From an uncultured Rhodospirillales bacterium (GTDB lineage: Bacteria > Pseudomonadota > Alphaproteobacteria > Acetobacterales > Acetobacteraceae): a stretch of DNA of 7,950 bases. The DNA is taken from positions 1 through 7,950 of the forward strand of contig CAIZGT010000431.1 in assembly GCA_903932545.1 (NCBI GenBank). Direction: 5' to 3'. Positions within the stretch are counted from its first letter, which is position 1. Each line of letters starts with the position of its first letter. Positions 6,322-7,950 of this stretch are shown here, in pieces. The notes under the pieces are model-generated. The model saw only the letters and a list, made by a program, of their open reading frames with translations, searched no databases and had not been told where the DNA came from. The position numbers and the translations under genes were made by a program.

Positions 6322-7275
6322 TTAGCGGGTCAAAAACGCGCCATTCGGGCTGTTGGAACCGTGGATCTGCGAGTTGCAGTTCACACAACCGCGAGCCATC
6401 AAGCGGGGGTTAGCGCTGATCCCACCGGCCAGATTCTGGCCTGCGAGAGGCTGAGCCTGGTGACCGCCATTGGCGTGGCATTCCTGGCAGAGATACGGCG
6501 GACGCTCGATGAGCAGGCGAGCCTGGGTCGAACCGTGCGGCGTATGACAGGTGATGCAGCTCTCACGAACCGGCTCATGCTCCCACAGCAGCGGGCCACG
6601 TTTTTCCATGTGGCAGGTGTAACAGACCTCGTTGACCGTGAATTCCTTCAGCAGTTTCGGGCCAGGTGCGCCATGTGGATTGTGACAATCCGAGCAGACG
6701 ACTTTGCCTTCACGGATCGGGTGGTGCGAGAACTTGAAGCTGTCGGAGCGCTGTTCTGCGTGACAGGTGAAGCACTTCTCAGGCTGCGAGATTTTGACCA
6801 GCACCGGATCCTTGGCAACATGAACCGTGTGGCAGTCGTTACACGCGATGTCGTTGTTCTCGTGCTGGCTGCCTTGCCAGTTCATCCGCAAACCGGCCTG
6901 GTGACAGGTTAGGCATTGCGCATTGCGCTCAGCGACCGGGGATTTGTTCGGCCCCTTGAACAGCACATTGGGCGAGTTGGCGCGGCTGGCGACGTGGGCC
7001 GCACTCGGGCCGTGACAAGATTCGCAGCCTTCCTGGGCGAAAGGTGTGTGCTTATCACCCTGCATCGCGTGCGGCGTTTGCAGGATCGGCATCACCTTGG
7101 CATCAGTGTTGTGGCACTTCAGGCAGGTTTGTGCACCGCCGCCCGCAGCAACCGGGGTTTGAACTTGCGCGGCGGAGGCGTTGGTCGCCGTCCCGTCGGT
7201 TTGCGCCATCACGGGCAGGCCGCCGTATAGCGACAAGAACCCCGTAATAAGCGCTATTTTGATGATAGAGCGCAT
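6322..7275 (-). CDS. MtrA/DmsE-family periplasmic multihaem cytochrome c with a degenerate tenth haem site
   Basis: Secreted c-type cytochrome of 317 residues, close to the length of Shewanella MtrA. A signal peptide MRSIIKIALITGF...VMA is cut near residue 24. Nine CXXCH haem sites are seen: CLKCH 51-55, CESCH 84-88, CLTCH 121-125, CNDCH 145-149, CFTCH 168-172, CSDCH 194-198, CYTCH 218-222, CITCH 240-244 and CQECH 263-267. The tenth site, at 297-301 in RGCVNCNSQIHGSNSP, keeps both cysteines but has Asn301 in place of the haem-ligating His. The even spacing of sites, many extra His for distal ligation and the C-terminal SQIHGSNSP signature identify the decahaem family that sits inside MtrB-type barrels. 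It should conduct electrons between periplasmic carriers and the cell surface. The gene lies between a haem-domain protein gene and the barrel gene in one operon. The ribosome binding site is weak (GCGGA). DmsE, which feeds an extracellular DMSO reductase, is an alternative role. Confidence 0.94.
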   Translation of the reverse strand: MRSIIKIALITGFLSLYGGLPVMAQTDGTATNASAAQVQTPVAAGGGAQTCLKCHNTDAKVMPILQTPHAMQGDKHTPFAQEGCESCHGPSAAHVASRANSPNVLFKGPNKSPVAERNAQCLTCHQAGLRMNWQGSQHENNDIACNDCHTVHVAKDPVLVKISQPEKCFTCHAEQRSDSFKFSHHPIREGKVVCSDCHNPHGAPGPKLLKEFTVNEVCYTCHMEKRGPLLWEHEPVRESCITCHTPHGSTQARLLIERPPYLCQECHANGGHQAQPLAGQNLAGGISANPRLMARGCVNCNSQIHGSNSPNGAFLTR

Positions 7276-7302
7276 GGTTTATCCGCCGTCCTGTTTCGTT
7301 GA

Positions 7303-7325
7303 GGGCCGTCAGAGGCTGACGGCCC
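7303..7325 (-). promoter_or_regulatory. Perfect hairpin in the gap before the multihaem cytochrome gene
   Basis: GGGCCGTCAG (7303-7312) and CTGACGGCCC (7316-7325) pair over ten bases with a three-base loop. The hairpin fills much of the 60-base gap between the stop codon at 7336 and the ATG at 7275. No U-tract follows on the minus strand (CTCAACG), so it is not a typical terminator. It may be a partial terminator, a 3'-end stabiliser after processing, or a device setting the ratio between the upstream haem protein and the conduit pair. Confidence 0.6.
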
Positions 7326-7335
7326 GACCGTTACA

Positions 7336-7950
7336 TCATTGCTTAACCGCGACGAGATCAGCTTTGCCGTCGTTCAACACGAGCGAGCGTTCATACGAAA
7401 CGTAATGAAAACGCTGCGCGGTGTGGCCGGAGTGAATGGCAAAGCCGAGGTAGTAGGTGTTGCCCGGCGTGATCGCGCTGAACGGAGCGGCTGCTGCCAA
7501 CGGACGATGCAGCGTGACCGACCAAATGCCGCCCGATTGAGTCGCCTCAGCCGCAACGATGTTGGTCGCGGCGGTTTCGCGCTTGTCGAACACAAGCTGC
7601 GTCGAAGCTTTCGCAGGCTGGCCCGGGTTCAGCGCCGCCTGCCAGTATTCGAGCTGATAGCCATCAGCCTTCAACTGCGCCAACTTCTCCGGAGCTTCCA
7701 GCGTATCGCCGCCGCCCTGGCGGCTTAGTTTGGCGTGGGTCTTGGGGAGATACATCGTCCGGTTGGAACCGGCAGCAGAGGGCATGCCGATCGCAGCGAG
7801 CTGGGACAGGTACGCACCCAGCTCGGCCAGCTCGGGGGACTCGATGTCGCCGTGCTTGATGCGCGGGAGGAGCGTGGCGTCCATCCCGTTGACCCGGAAG
7901 AGCCGGGGCACGGCGTAGTTGTTGATCACGGACTCGATCACGGAGAGCCA
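7336..7950 (-). CDS. Cytochrome-like protein with C-terminal ethylbenzene-dehydrogenase-type haem-binding domain (5' part outside window)
   Basis: The last 204 residues of a longer protein; the frame is open through the right edge (WLSVIESVINNY...), so the in-frame GTG at 7941 is not taken as the start. The first visible part, PRLFRVNGMDATLLPRIKHG followed by AELGAYLSQLAAIG, looks like the C-terminal end of a cytochrome c domain, with a Met that could ligate haem and a closing helix. The remainder matches the pattern of the EB_dh / DMSO-reductase-like haem-binding domain: DGYQLEYWQAALNP, IWSVTLHRPL, and YYLGFAIHSGHTAQRFHYVSYE. In characterised relatives such as the gamma subunit of ethylbenzene dehydrogenase this domain binds a b-type haem in the periplasm. 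No CXXCH occurs in the visible part. Its place at the head of the visible operon suggests that it passes electrons to or from the MtrA-like cytochrome. The domain call is from remembered motifs, not a profile search. Confidence 0.75.
   Translation of the reverse strand, partial: WLSVIESVINNYAVPRLFRVNGMDATLLPRIKHGDIESPELAELGAYLSQLAAIGMPSAAGSNRTMYLPKTHAKLSRQGGGDTLEAPEKLAQLKADGYQLEYWQAALNPGQPAKASTQLVFDKRETAATNIVAAEATQSGGIWSVTLHRPLAAAAPFSAITPGNTYYLGFAIHSGHTAQRFHYVSYERSLVLNDGKADLVAVKQ

Noticed and set aside
6302..6388. N-terminal extension of the MtrB-like gene to an ATG at 6388
   Set aside because: It would overlap the end of the cytochrome gene and bury a clear signal peptide 29 residues inside. 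The ATG at 6301 has a good GGAG.

Overview
The window is a stretch of bacterial chromosome with moderately high GC, typical proteobacterial ribosome binding sites and dense coding. I infer an alphaproteobacterium, possibly an Acetobacteraceae-like acidophile. That guess rests on gene content, protein flavour and one FNR/FixK-type box, with no RNA gene to anchor it, so it is weak. No tRNA, rRNA, CRISPR array, transposase or insertion sequence was seen.

Left part (1-3803): the end of a YghU-type glutathione S-transferase gene (+) converges on katG (-), a complete bifunctional catalase-peroxidase. A large REP-like palindrome separates the two stop codons. Upstream of katG is a divergent control region of about 340 bases with a near-consensus FNR/FixK box close to the katG start and a 14-bp perfect palindrome touching the ribosome binding site of the next gene. 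That gene (+) encodes an alpha/beta hydrolase resembling 3-oxoadipate enol-lactonase (PcaD family).

Right part (3804-7950): a minus-strand operon read from the right edge leftwards. In transcription order it holds (i) the 3'-part of a gene for a haem protein with a C-terminal ethylbenzene-dehydrogenase/DMSO-reductase-type haem-binding domain, (ii) an MtrA/DmsE-type periplasmic multihaem cytochrome c, and (iii) an MtrB/PioB-type outer-membrane beta-barrel. It ends in a strong intrinsic terminator. MtrA and MtrB families together form a trans-outer-membrane electron wire, so the operon probably moves electrons between the periplasm and extracellular iron, other minerals or a terminal reductase. 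The direction (respiration or electron uptake) cannot be told from the sequence.

The most striking point is that the tenth haem site of the MtrA-like protein reads CVNCN instead of CVNCH. It is one base away from the family motif, leaving nine canonical CXXCH sites. The barrel lacks the N-terminal CXXC of gammaproteobacterial MtrB, and no extracellular MtrC-like cytochrome follows it.
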